NCBI RefSeq assembly: GCF_000224145.3
Contig: NW_004190356.2
Location: 186,001-250,000, forward strand
Direction of reading: 5' to 3'
DNA from: Ciona intestinalis
Taxonomy: Eukaryota; Chordata; Ascidiacea; Phlebobranchia; Cionidae
DNA: 64,000 bases
Shown here: positions 1 through 10,683 of the stretch, piece by piece
Numbering within the stretch: the first letter of the stretch is position 1
Layout of the letters: the number at the start of each line of letters is the position of its first letter
The notes under the pieces: generated by a model
The model's database searches: none
What the model was told of the DNA's origin: nothing
The model's input: the letters and a program-made list of their open reading frames with translations, nothing else
Position numbers and translations under genes: made by a program

Positions 1-2395
1 GACATATTTGTACAGCGGAGTCAGGTATAAATCGTCGTGGGCAAAGTCTAACTTGCATATAATCAGCAAGTTCACGGTACGACTGTCATTTCGTAGTAGA
101 GTCGTGTATACGACCTTGACATTATCTCTGTCGCAACTTACTCCCAGCCGATTCATTGGCACTTAATCTTTAGTTATCAAGATTGTGGGAAATGTTGTTG
201 ATAAAAACTACAAGATATATCTTGTCTCTGATCTTCTTAGTTTGGGAGACTCAAACAATCAATGCGTCGTATTTAAATTCGTAAAACGTGCGGTTTTGTA
301 TGTATGTGTTTATGCAACTTCTTGGCCGGAAAACGGCAGTCTTTATAACACGAGTGTTCTGTTTTATAGACATCGTGCCCCCTTACGAGTTACCATGTAT
401 GTTACTTTGTGGGGGATTATTATTATCATTTAATTTTTTATGTATGGCTGATAATTTGGATAACTCATTGGTGACCAAGGGTTGGAGCAAGTCGTCAAGT
501 GCCTCGCACAAGAACGCATACGCCCACAAAGGTAGCAGTGACGAGCCCTCTTGCCACGCCGTTTTGAAACAACCAATTAAAAAAGGGCAATGAGCTTTAA
601 GTTTAAAGCAAACACGTTTCAATAAATTGAACTAATGGTTAACTTATAGCAGTTTATGTCAACATAGACAGTAAATCGTTTTACACACCACGAATCACAG
701 GTTACTAACCACCTTGGTATAGAATGGTTGCGCCGCCACCTTGGACCTGAATACAGAGTACACGAACTCACGTTCCATGATCCGAACCCAATGCATATTG
801 ATGCAACGTTCAATATTATAGGACCCGGTCTTGTAATTGCAAATCCCGACAGGCCTTGCAACCAGGTAACAAATACTTAACATCATTGTTAATTATTATC
901 TTATAGTATGGTGGGGTAAGATGGGAAACAAAGCTTCGGTAAAAGATTTATAACCGTCTTACCCGAGTCCCGTTTTCCCCACCCTATTATTTAAATTTCG
1001 TTTTCGCAGCTAAAAATGTTCGAAAAATTTGGATGGAAAATCGTCCAAGCACCTAAACCGACGCTATCGGACGGTGAGTGGTTTCAATGCACAATAAATA
1101 TTTCAAAGTTTTACCTCCTAACGCTTCCCGATACATAGTAGGGTTTCGGAAGACGGGACACCTTTAGTACAAAATAACTAAATATTCAGATCGTGTTTTA
1201 AACAAATAACAACGGTTTATGGGAGCCATGAGGATACGGTTATATAATACCCACGGCCTACTAGAGATCTCTAGTAGGCCGTGTAATACCTTTTGTTTAC
1301 TATCGAATGGGACGAAACAAAGAATGAAATGGTGTCCCAACTTCCCCCAACCTATTTAAACACAATGTAAGAAAACCAAACGAAACACGTGTACAATAGT
1401 TGCAACATTGCACATCGATCAGACACAATGTAGCTATGAGCTAAATAAACGTGAATGTTTGCGCAAGACATACTTTAACGGGCTTTAAAGCAGTAAACCT
1501 TTTTGTTAATTTAGGTTAACGGCCTCACGTTCGCAATGCTTGAATAAACGTAACTTAATTAAATCGGCATAGAACAAAAAATCAAAATATATATGTGATC
1601 TAAAGTTACCACAAAATAACGAAACTGCTTTAAAAAACACCTGTCAAAACCGCAAATTCAACCGATGTCAAAACCGCAAAAATTACTCCAGCGTTTTTTT
1701 TACGCGATTTTCTCGCGAAGCTGTTAATCCTTGCTTGGTAGGATTGGAACGACAATAGTTTAACACAAATACTGTTTTATACGAAAACGAAATTGGTAAT
1801 AAGTTCACTGGTTTGGAGCAATCTTCATCACGTGTTGCCCAAGAAAACATCAGTCAAAATTCACCTCAAACCAAATTTGTTCTAATATCCGCCTATTATC
1901 AACATCATTTTTCAGTGAACAAAAATAGTCATAGCACACAATTATTTTCTAATTTTCAATTTTAGACCATCCGTTATGGATGTCATCGAAGTGGTTAAGT
2001 ATGAACGTTCTTATGTTGGATGAGGACAGAGTTTTATGCTCAAAAGTGGAAAAACCAATCATAAAAATGTTTGAAAAATTAGGTAAATATAGTTTTAAAA
2101 TAAGTTCCCTCTTAATGAACTATATTGTGATTGTCGACAATTTACAGTTTTTAACTCATTGTTGATTGTTAAACACTTAATTCTTGAAATGTTTGAAACC
2201 ACTGAATTTTTACGAAAATTCCAGTAAATTGTGTTTAAACAATTTATACTATAAAAACATGACAAAACCATTGTACTTTACTCAGGTATAAAAACTGTAC
2301 AAGTAGATATCACTCATGCCAACTCTCTTGGCGGTGGTTTTCATTGTTGGACAACAGATGTAAGAAGAAGAGGAGAGTTGCAATCTTACATTTAG
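1..2395 (+). CDS. GATM: Glycine amidinotransferase (AGAT), 3' part
   Basis: C-terminal 159 residues of glycine amidinotransferase, the mitochondrial enzyme that moves the amidino group of arginine to glycine to give guanidinoacetate and ornithine, the first step of creatine synthesis. Exons read: 1-24 (DIFVQRSQ), 701-865, 1010-1073, 1966-2082 and 2286-2395. All have GT-AG borders, and the lengths sum to 160 codons with phase preserved. The [14 protein letters not shown] stretch carries the family's catalytic His. The [15 protein letters not shown] stretch near the end carries the catalytic Cys, where human has CWTC rather than CWTT. The protein ends a few residues after RRRG, as in the family. 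The 5' part lies left of the window. An AATAAA signal lies at 2430-2435, 35 bases past the stop. The introns hold a SINE and two MITE copies. The match is to remembered vertebrate AGAT sequence and is long and nearly colinear. Confidence 0.95.
310..560 (-). mobile_element. tRNA-derived SINE copy, intron of GATM
   Basis: Diverged reverse-strand copy of the window's SINE. It shares the Cgtgcc..ttacgagttaccatgtatgttactttg block, the ATGGCTGATAATTTGGA block and the tRNA-side CCCACAAAGGTAGCAG block. Only the last part of the tRNA-like head is left. Confidence 0.7.
905..993. mobile_element. MITE family A, internally deleted
   Basis: Both ends of the common MITE are present (GTGGGGTAAGATGGGA at the left, TCCCGTTTTCCCCACCCTA at the right), but the middle is almost gone. 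It fills most of the short GATM intron 866-1009. Confidence 0.7.
1133..1362 (+). mobile_element. MITE family A copy carrying a palindromic insert
   Basis: Family A copy in the GATM intron 1074-1965. It begins tagtagggtttcggaag and ends ttcccccaacctattta. The middle matches the family (cgtgttttaaacaa, aacaacggttta, gaggatacggtt). It is longer than usual because a 32-bp palindrome sits inside it. Confidence 0.8.
1252..1283. repeat. Perfect 32-bp palindrome
   Basis: Bases 1252-1267 are the exact reverse complement of 1268-1283; the centre is agaGATCTct. It lies inside a family A MITE. A related hairpin with 12-bp arms (catggcctacta / tagtaggccatg) is at 16306-16333. Confidence 0.9.
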
Positions 2396-4045
2396 AATTC
2401 ATTTCATTTTACTGTGATGTAAACCCCCCAATAAAGTTATTTAGTATAAAACTTTTTTTTTTGAAATTCCAGCATATAAAGCGAACATTTTTAATTATTT
2501 TTTTTAGTTCTCTTACTGTGATTTTTTTTCATATCAATAGCATTCGTACAATATTAGAAAATTTTTGAAACATACGTCAAAAAATGTCAATACTTGATTG
2601 TACATATAAACTACTTTATTTCTGTCTAGCTTATCCTAAAATAAAATTAGGTAATATTTGTATAATTCCAATGTTTTTAATAATCTAAATTTAATACTTC
2701 CTATGTTTTCATTTTTTTTAAATCATTTATTTTTAATTTTTTCCTAAAACTGAGTTCAAATATATTATTTATAACGATTTTACAGTGCAGCACTGTACTG
2801 TGCCACATGTACATACAGCCAATAAAAATCCGATAACATTATATTCCTAATTGTTTCTAGACCTATATAAACCAGAGAATATAAAAACTGAAACCTAAAT
2901 CTTTAATTGAATAACACAGAAAATGAAGGTAAAATTCAGGTCAAAAAAATATATATGTGGTTGACATTATTGCAAATAAACAAATTTTAGGAAATATAAC
3001 TTTAACATGTAAACAATGATAATAAATAAAAAAGTAACATGCAACCTTTTAATTAATCTAAAACTCACTTTCAAGTTTTGCTTTTCAATAGTGTTTTGAT
3101 CACCGATTTCTGTCTTAGAATTTTCCTCCAAAATATACTTAATTTTAAAATTTACCAATCCGCTGCTAAATAATTAAAAAAAAACAATTAGCATAATATA
3201 TGTGATGTAGAATAAATTATTTTTTTAAACAAATATAGTCAAAGTTAAATTGAATATGCAGAAACGTACATAAGTTTTAACGTAACAAAAAAACGGGAAA
3301 TTATTTAAAATTAATAAGCTTACCAGAAAATCAAATTTACTTTGGATGTTCTCAATTTTTTTGTGTATCCCTTGTAGTGCAACACAACAGATTTGCTCTG
3401 GCTAATCAAATACTGCTGGGATCATGCAACAATTTTAAACAATATGAAAAAATAAAAACATAGGTTCGTGCATGCCTACCATTAAGTTAAATTTCAAAAA
3501 TAAGTGTTTTCAATAAAATTTACCATCGAGTTACAGGTTAATTTATTCAGATAACTTTTTTTGGAATGTGAAACTTGAAGATTGAAGAAAAGATAAACAA
3601 AGATTTTGATAACGGGAATTGCATAAACAATAAATAATAAAACTGAGTACAGTACCAGTGTACGATTGGATGGGTCATTCTTTAAGATAGATTTAGATTT
3701 TAAACCACATGTGTTGCTAACATATTTTACTTGGAAAATAAACAGATTTTTTATTGCAGTTGCATGTCCTTAGGTATGACACAAAGCTACTGTAATAGCT
3801 ATTGGCTAATGTTATAAAAATATAAGTTCTTTTTAGATAAATTGAAAGAAACATTTCCTTAGTACAGCACTAGTGTAAAATTCATTGTAGAACACACAAT
3901 TATAATTTTAAAAAGATATTCCACAAAAAATGTTTCTGCTTACAAAATTAACATAGTCAACACATACAACCACAATTGTAACAGTAACATTACAAACATC
4001 TTTAAATTCAAAAAAACTTTTTTTTTTAAATAAAAAGCTCCAGGG
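2396..4045. other. Intergenic, converging 3' ends
   Basis: Spacer between the converging GATM and TMPPE genes. It is very AT-rich, with many homopolymer runs and no ORF that looks coding. It should hold both 3' UTRs. An AATAAA lies at 2430-2435; its reverse complement (tttatt), about 290 bases past the TMPPE stop, is a possible signal for that gene. Confidence 0.6.
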
Positions 4046-7000
4046 TCAAACAGATCTAAGTACTATGTTTGGTATTTCTGGATATGAACCAAGTCTTAGC
4101 GGGAATCCATAATAGACACTTCCCTGAGATACATATACATAACTGGATGCTCCATGCTGGTACAATCCACTCAAATATGGGTTGAGGAAATATGCAAGCC
4201 ATATTATAGGGTACATTTGGCCTCCGTGGGTATGCCCTGTGTTAAAAATTCAAGCCTTAGTTGAGCAAACGCATTGTATCACAGATTACCAATAACTTCT
4301 GTCTTCTAATATTCGATTGAATGAATGACTTGCTTTATACTCGGGTCACCGGAAAAAGGTGAGTTTTTTATAACATGGGTGTTCATACACCTCGTGCCAG
4401 CTTATGAGTAACTATGTACGTAACTTGGTGGGTGGTTATTTTTTATTGACCACTGAGTTGAAGCAATTGCCATTAAATGTCTTGCCCAGGGACTTTGGTG
4501 ACAATTGGCAAGGTTTTTTAATGTGTAAACTAGTTGTACCTGATAAAACCAGTTGAATTTTGTAATCAGAATCAAGCGCAAATTTTGCTGCTTTCGGTTG
4601 ATGTGCCACAAGTATTGTAGAATGTTTCTCATCACAACCTTCGTATGCTTGTTTCAAGTTCATTCCATGTCCTGTATATCTGTTACAAGTATAAAGCTAC
4701 TATGTGACTGTTTCATTCAAGAATTAACAAATTATTATCATTTTTTCCTTTTTAGCAATATCTGCTAAACATATGCCCAACTTGTTTTTGCTTTAAACAG
4801 CATGTTTAGTCGAACTTAGGAGAGTTTTTATCACCCATGTATCTCCAACACCATATATACCCTTAACGGAACACACCTCATGTTAAAAAGTCAAGTCATT
4901 GTTTCAAACTATTATATTTATATGTTTTGTTTTAGATCAGTGGTTCCTAAACTTTTCTAAAAATTTTGCCTGGTGGAACTTTTGCAATTATTTTAATATT
5001 TCGCGGCCCTATAAAAATTAAAGAATGATATGGGAAAAAAGCAAAAACAACACCAATGAAAAAAAGAGCAAAAACTATCAAATATGTAAGCTGTTTAATG
5101 GGATGGGTGCACTTGTTTTGCTGCAATTAACTTATCAATGTTTGGTTTGGTTTTGAATCACAATCATTGCTGTACATTGCGGACCCTCTGAAACTGCTAT
5201 AGGAACCCCAGTTTGGGAACGGCTGTTTTAGATAAAATCAACACAACCTAACAGTGGTATGTTCAGATATGAGGTGTGTTTGGCGCCATGGTATAGTGGT
5301 TAGCGCGCCGGTCTGTGACCCAGAGGTAATGGGTTCAAGGCTCAACGTTGCTACCATTGTGGGCATATGTGTCCTTGGGCAAGACATTTAACAGCAATTG
5401 CTCCAACCCAGTGGTCACTAATGGGTTGTCCAAATTATCAGCCATACATAAAAGAAAATGAAAAAATTTCCCAAAAAGTAATCACCCACAAAGTAACACA
5501 CATGGTAACTCGTAAGCTGGAACGAAGTGTTAAACCCATGTGATAACGACTGTCGGCCACGCTAGGATAAAGTAAGTTACATTCATTCATATTTTAACTT
5601 TGTCTATAATAATTGATGCCGGAACACCTAAAATATCCTTGGTATTTAACCCAGGTTAAACCATCTGTTAAAGAAATTAATAATTTCAAACTGTTAGGTA
5701 TCATTTTCAAAATATTTTTTTACCAAAGGTTGTTCTAAATGGCAATTTTTGTATGTGTTTAAATATTATTAATGAGTACACCATAATATGAGCTTTGGGG
5801 ACCTAATTAAAATTCGGTGTATATTATTGTAATACAAAACAATGCAATGACTTTATGAATCACTGTTTTACAACCAAATCAAATGACCACCCATTTTTAT
5901 ACACTTCATGCCAGCTTATGAGTTATTAAATTTTAAGCCTTGTAGCCCAAGCACTAATATACTGCAATATAGAAACCAAAAAAATACCCAATTTGGTCAG
6001 CTTGTATGTCGTCAACACCTGCCATACAAATCCACTGCTTATCATCAGATTTGTCATGAATTTTTACATTTGAATTATGCAGAATGTGGAAATCTGGGAT
6101 CAAATTCTTATTATCAGTGAATAAATGAGGGCCATCTAGTTATACTTTGGCAGAACCAACTTTGGAAATTATACCATGGTGTCTTATTTTATATACCCAA
6201 CTTCTAAGTTGGCTCTGCCAAAAATATAACTAACATTAAAATGACCAAATATTTAACTTTAAGGGTGAGTGCTTAATTTATAAGTTTAATGCAGAATTTA
6301 GATTGGTGCAGTAGGTTTTAAAACAGCATTTGGCATGTCTGAAAATGGTTTCAAGACAGATTTTTGCTCACTTGTTATTAACAGGACAGATTTTGTAATG
6401 CTATTGTAGGCCAGACCTGAAATTAACTGCCGGATATCCATAATTCCATAATGTTTTATTAAATTTTTTAGTAAAAAAAAAAAATTTAAAAAAGAAAAAA
6501 GAAAAACTAAGTTAAGTGCTTATAATAACAAATAACAATTTATTAATATTATAATTTTTCTCACCAAAACTTTCCAACAGTTTAAACCAGTTTTCCACAT
6601 CCCCAGTGTAATATTCATGGTTGCCTAAATCATATTATAACACTATTACAACTACAAAACAACCAACACAGCACATTCCGTTTCATGAAAATTGAATCCT
6701 TGACATAAAAAATTTAATGCATGGCAAAACTTCATTAAGAGCAAATGTAGGAAAATTTAAACTGAAATTACCAATGAAAAATCAAAATTTGTTTGTATTT
6801 TTAAAAAAAGTTAATGGGTCCGTAAGCTAAAAAGGTTGAGAACCACTGCTTTAGATCACATTTTAGCATTTTGGTTCCTACACAAATTTTAATATTCGTT
6901 GGCATGCCTTTTATAAAAAAAACAATATACAAACAGAATACAAACAAAAGACAGATAACAAACAAACCTGTAGAAAAGTATTTTCCATAAGGTGCAATGA

Positions 7001-8241
7001 TTCTACTAAGAGGTTCAGCTGCTTCACCCATAGCATCAACAGTTGCGTCTGTGAGATCTCCTGCCATAACTAAAATATCTGCGAGGATAAATGTTGGTAA
7101 AGATAATGAGTTTAATGTCAGTTAAAGGCCGCACAAATAAACTAGACATTCCGNNNNNNNNNNNNNNNNNNNNNNNNNNNNNNNNNNNNNNNNNNNNNNN
7201 NNNTAAAAAAGAATAATTGAAAAAAGTAAAAAGAAAGTCCTAAGTTAAGTGCTTATAATAACAAATAACAATTTATTAATATTATAATTTTTCTCACCAA
7301 AACTTTCCAACAGTTTAAACCAGTTTTCCACATCCCCAGTGTAATATTCATGGTTGCCTAAATCATATTATAACACTATTACAACTACAAAACAACCAAC
7401 ACAGCACATTCCGTTTCATGAAAATTGAATCCTTGACATAAAAAATTTAATGCATGGCAAAACTTCATTGAGAGCAAATGTAAGAAAAGTTAAACTGAAA
7501 TTACCAATGAAAAATCAAAATTTGTTTGTATTTAAAAAAAACTTAAAATTCAGAAAACAATTTGGTGGTAGCTTTAGACCAGTGGTTCTTTAAGTTGATT
7601 TTATTTTTTTAATGTCAAACTGTCTTTAATTTTTTTTATAAGTTTATTGGTCCGTACGCTAAAAAGGTTGAGAACCACTGCTTTAGATCACATTTTAGCA
7701 TTTTGGTTCCTACACAAATTTTAATATTCGTTGGCATGCCTTTTATATAAAAAACAATATACAAACAGAATACAAACAAAAGACAGATAACAAACAAACC
7801 TGTAGAAAAGTATTTTCCATAAGGTGCAATGATTCTACTAAGAGGTTCAGCTGCTTCACCCATAGCATCAACAGTTGCGTCTGTGAGATCTCCTGCCATA
7901 ACTAAAATATCTGCGAGGATAAATGTTGGTAAAGATAATGAGTTTAATGTCAGTTAAAGGCCGCACAAATAAACTAGACATTCCGAAACCTACAAATTTC
8001 CCAAAAGAAGGCAATAAATTTTACCCAATAAAAATTTTAGCTCATGAAGCCCAAACGCTGTCAAGTCACTTAATTTGCTTGCCTAAAATTTTACAACACC
8101 ATATTTACAATGCAGTTACATTTATGTTTTACATTTTACAATCACTGCAAAGTTACATACTTGGTAATTCTAATCAGCATTTAAAAGTGAAACTGCCTAT
8201 AACAAGATTTTTTTACAATGCATGTATATTTGTATACATAA

Positions 8242-8285
<44 letters not shown>

Positions 8286-9317
8286 GGTGAAATGCATACT
8301 ATTTGTTTTTGAAGATTTAAATATAATTTAAATTTTGTTTATCTTTACAACTTTATAAAACCAAGACTTTTAATGTTTTTTTGACACCTGGTTTAAGTTG
8401 GTTGGTCATTGTAGCGATTCTCTCAACGCTTGAGCGACCAACTGTGGGACCGAGATGAATATCACTGATAAGAACAAGCTTTGTACCATCCATTGATTTT
8501 GGAAGATTTTCAATTTGGATCTCCACACTGTGGGAAAAATTTGTGGGAAAAAAAGTTTACTAATCTTATATATATATAGATATATATATATATATATTAT
8601 AAATTCAATTACTAAAATGGGCTTAAGGCCTAAAGTCTAATATAAGATTAAATAAAACCAAAAAGCAAAAAAAGTATGTATATATACATATAATTTCTTT
8701 TTGAAAATTAAAATCAAATATATAAATTAGAATCACAATCTACTGCGCAAATATAGAAAGCAAGTTATGGTTACATACTTAACAATAATTGGTTCCATAA
8801 TCGCTGTTTTAACAGCTACTATTGTGAAGCATATTGTAAACAAAGCAGAAATTAAAGACTGGTGTTTCTTCTTGAATACCACTCGACCTTTAAGGCGTTT
8901 TAACACAAAACCAACTGCTCCCATTGAGACCAAAAATGTAAATAAGATGATGTACATGCCAAAACAAGTCCATGAAGCCATCGCTATGTACGACGGTTCA
9001 ATTCCCATGTAGACGTATTCACACATTGAAGAAAAGTGAGCCATTATGATAAATGATAACACAGCCGCTTTCCACGCGTATTTTACCAGTGCCGGCGTCT
9101 TGGGGCTCACCAAATTTTGAACTAGACGCCTCCAAAAATACTTGGATCCCGGGTAAAAAACGAGGTTCAAAACGATCATAAATTGGAATCGATAGATCTT
9201 ATATTTCGTGGAAGAAGGCATTGCAATAAAGACTACTGTTTCAAATACAAGTAACGACAAACAGCCCACAGCAGCTGATGTTTTTAACCAAAACTTTGAG
9301 TACCGAGAAGACTCCAT
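4046..9317 (-). CDS. TMPPE: Transmembrane metallophosphoesterase (TMPPE)
   Basis: Multi-pass membrane protein with a calcineurin-like metal-dependent phosphoesterase domain; the substrate of the family is not known to me. Exons, 5' to 3' on the minus strand: 9317-8779, 8527-8388, 7910-7800, 7357-7298, 6093-5988, 4679-4540, 4236-4046. They total 1287 bases (428 residues), phase consistent throughout; vertebrate TMPPE is near 450. Exon 1 encodes about five hydrophobic helices. The catalytic motifs are intact: SDIHLG (D202, H204), AGDLTD (D234), GNHEY (N265, H266), LVAHQP (H345) and GHTHGG (H367, H369). Exons 3 and 4 occur a second time at 7078-6968 and 6624-6565, beside an N gap. Using both sets would add 57 codons in frame but would duplicate the metal-binding motifs, so I leave the second set out. 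Introns hold a SINE, a SINE fragment and hAT-type MITEs. Confidence 0.93.
4324..4500 (-). mobile_element. SINE fragment in TMPPE intron
   Basis: Diverged piece of the SINE (CTCGTGCCAGCTTATGAGTAAC, then GACCACTGAGTTGAAGCAATTGCC) without the tRNA-like head. It lies between TMPPE exons 6 and 7. Confidence 0.65.
4938..5225. mobile_element. Non-autonomous hAT-type element
   Basis: 288-bp element with imperfect terminal inverted repeats (CAGTGGTTCCTAAACT at the left, AGTTTGGGAACGGCTG at the right) and a perfect 8-bp target duplication TTTTAGAT at 4930-4937 and 5226-5233. Both traits are typical of the hAT superfamily. No coding sequence is left. It lies in a TMPPE intron. Confidence 0.85.
5282..5597 (+). 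mobile_element. Full-length tRNA-derived SINE
   Basis: The best copy of the SINE family. The tRNA-like 5' end shows an A box (TAGTGGTTAGCG) and a B box (GGGTTCAAGGCTC), the internal pol III promoter. The body is tRNA-unrelated and ends in GATAAAGTAAGTTACATTC. About 315 bases long, in the TMPPE intron between exons 5 and 6. Confidence 0.85.
6476..7153. repeat. Direct repeat copy A with TMPPE exons 3-4
   Basis: Near-identical to 7204-7985. It contains a second copy of TMPPE exon 3 (7078-6968) and exon 4 (6624-6565) with intact splice sites. Copy A ends exactly at the N gap, at the same base where copy B runs on into unique sequence. It lacks the left half of the small hAT-like element found in copy B. 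This fits two alleles laid end to end by the assembler. Confidence 0.9.
7154..7203. other. Assembly gap (N run)
   Basis: Fifty N between the two direct repeat copies in the TMPPE gene. Confidence 1.
7204..7985. repeat. Direct repeat copy B with TMPPE exons 3-4
   Basis: Second copy of the segment at 6476-7153, about 100 bases longer because it keeps an entire small hAT-like element. Its exons 7910-7800 and 7357-7298 are used in the TMPPE model. The two sets of exons give the same protein sequence. Confidence 0.9.
7581..7680. mobile_element. Small hAT-type MITE remnant
   Basis: About 100 bases, with ends CCAGTGGTTCTT and GAGAACCACTG, flanked by ctttaga(c/t) on both sides as a likely 8-bp target duplication. 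In direct repeat copy A only its right end survives (near 6825-6850). Confidence 0.6.
8246..8280. repeat. (TA)n microsatellite
   Basis: Uninterrupted AT/TA run of about 35 bases between TMPPE exons 2 and 3. Similar runs lie near 8567-8600, 51875-51897 and 52447-52468. Confidence 0.9.
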
Positions 9318-9556
9318 TTTTTAACGTTTAATATCCAAAAATACGTTTTGACGTTGGGAAATCCCCAAATAATACGCTCGAATGATTTCTACAAAACATA
9401 AAAATGCCGTTTTTTGTTTAAGTAAGTTTTCGTAGAATGTGTCAAAACATTGCATATTTCACTTTTACATTTTAAACATATAAGTTTGCTCAAAATATTA
9501 AATTTAAAACGAGTAATCTACTTGTTTTCTTTTACTTTTAATTTAAAAACGCTGCA
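9318..9556. promoter_or_regulatory. TMPPE upstream region
   Basis: Between the TMPPE start codon and the GC-rich element. AT-rich, with no TATA box I can place with confidence. It must hold the TMPPE 5' UTR and probably its promoter. No ORF. Confidence 0.35.
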
Positions 9557-9911
9557 GTAAAATCCGGTCCTACTAAAACACGCCCGGCGGGGCCCGGTGG
9601 AAAAAATATACTAAAACACGCCCGGTGCGGGGCCCGGTGGGGTCCGGTGGGACCCGGTGAGGACCCGGTGTTACGAGTCATACTAAAACACGCCCGGTGG
9701 GGGGCCCGGTGAGTATTTCTTGAAAAGGGAGCTTTCCCTATTTAAGATCCACCAAAATGTGATGCGTGTATTCAGATTTTTAGCCTAATGGGACCCCCGA
9801 GTTGAGTTTTTTGAAAATTAACTTTGATTATGGATGTACGAAGTTTGTTTCGTTGTACACTTACATAATGAACTGTATTTTTAGCAAAAGTTTATTCGTT
9901 AAATTTGGTTA

Positions 9912-10076
9912 ATAGGGGGTGGGGTAAGATGAGACATCTTTTTATTCTATTCCTCGTCCCATTTGGTAGTAAGCAAAGAACATTCAAAGAATTATAAAAC
10001 TATGTCCTCACGACTCCCATAGACTGTTGTTAATTGTTTAAAACACGATCAGGATATTTAAATATTATAGTAGGAC
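9912..10076 (-). mobile_element. MITE family A inside the GC-rich element
   Basis: Family A copy (gtggggtaagatgagacatc, cccatttggtagtaa, acacgatcaggatattta). At its end it runs into a second MITE terminus in the other orientation (tagtaggacggggggagacg) that is cut by the N gap. Confidence 0.75.
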
Positions 10077-10102
10077 GGGGGGAGACGGGACACCTTTAGC
10101 AC

Positions 10103-10152
10103 NNNNNNNNNNNNNNNNNNNNNNNNNNNNNNNNNNNNNNNNNNNNNNNNNN
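10103..10152. other. Assembly gap (N run)
   Basis: Fifty N inside the GC-rich inverted-arm element, beside a MITE terminus. Confidence 1.
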
Positions 10153-10683
10153 TTCGGACAAGCCCTCAGTAGCGCGATTCCACGTTTGTTTCCGTTTTAG
10201 CAGAGCGATAATTAAAGGACTTGCGAATTACGTGTCCATTTTCATCATCATGTTTTATTTCCTATGCACATTTTGTTTCAGCGATGACGTGCGAAGCAAG
10301 AATGTAACTTCTATCACCGAAAATTGCCATCTTTATGCCTTGAAGACAGACAATATCTTCCAATTTTTTCACAAGTTCTGTTTCACACACGCATTTTGGT
10401 GGCTCTTGCATAGGGAAAGCTCCCCTTTCAAGAAATACTCACCGGGCCCCCCACCGGGCGTGTTTTAGTATGACTCGTAACACCGGGTCCTCACCGGGTC
10501 CGACCGGGCCCCACCGGGCCCCGCACCGGGCGTGTTTTAGTATATTTTTTTCCACCGGGCCCCGCCGGGCGTGTTTTAGTAGGACCCGTAAAATCTCAAT
10601 TTAAAAACTTTCACTCTTCTCGCTGCGGGGGATTTTTTAGACATCAATATATGTATTTTTCCGATTTAAAGAAGATTAGTAAA

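Larger units (their letters stand above)
9565..10587. mobile_element. GC-rich DNA element with long inverted arms
   Basis: Two inverted arms of about 175 bases (9565-9741 and 10411-10587) face each other. They are built from GC-rich sub-repeats of the type tactaaaacacgcccggtg, standing out from the AT-rich surroundings. The octamer GTAAAATC sits directly outside both ends (9557-9564, 10588-10595), a likely target duplication. The ends begin ggtcctactaaaacacg. The inside holds a family A MITE, an N gap, and on the minus strand (about 10417-10270) an open stretch including KMAIFGDRSYILASHVIA. This stretch faintly recalls the DDE domain of Harbinger-like transposases, but an 8-bp duplication does not fit that family. 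Superfamily left open. Confidence 0.6.

Noticed and set aside
5282-5350. tRNA-like sequence with A and B boxes
   Set aside because: The same head with the same tail recurs at several loci (13606-13911, 60683-60870, 63148-63425), so it is a SINE and not a tRNA gene.
7923-8312. 129-codon plus-strand ORF
   Set aside because: It starts at the edge of TMPPE exon 3 on the other strand and ends in a (TA)n microsatellite, giving an IYIYIY tail; not coding.
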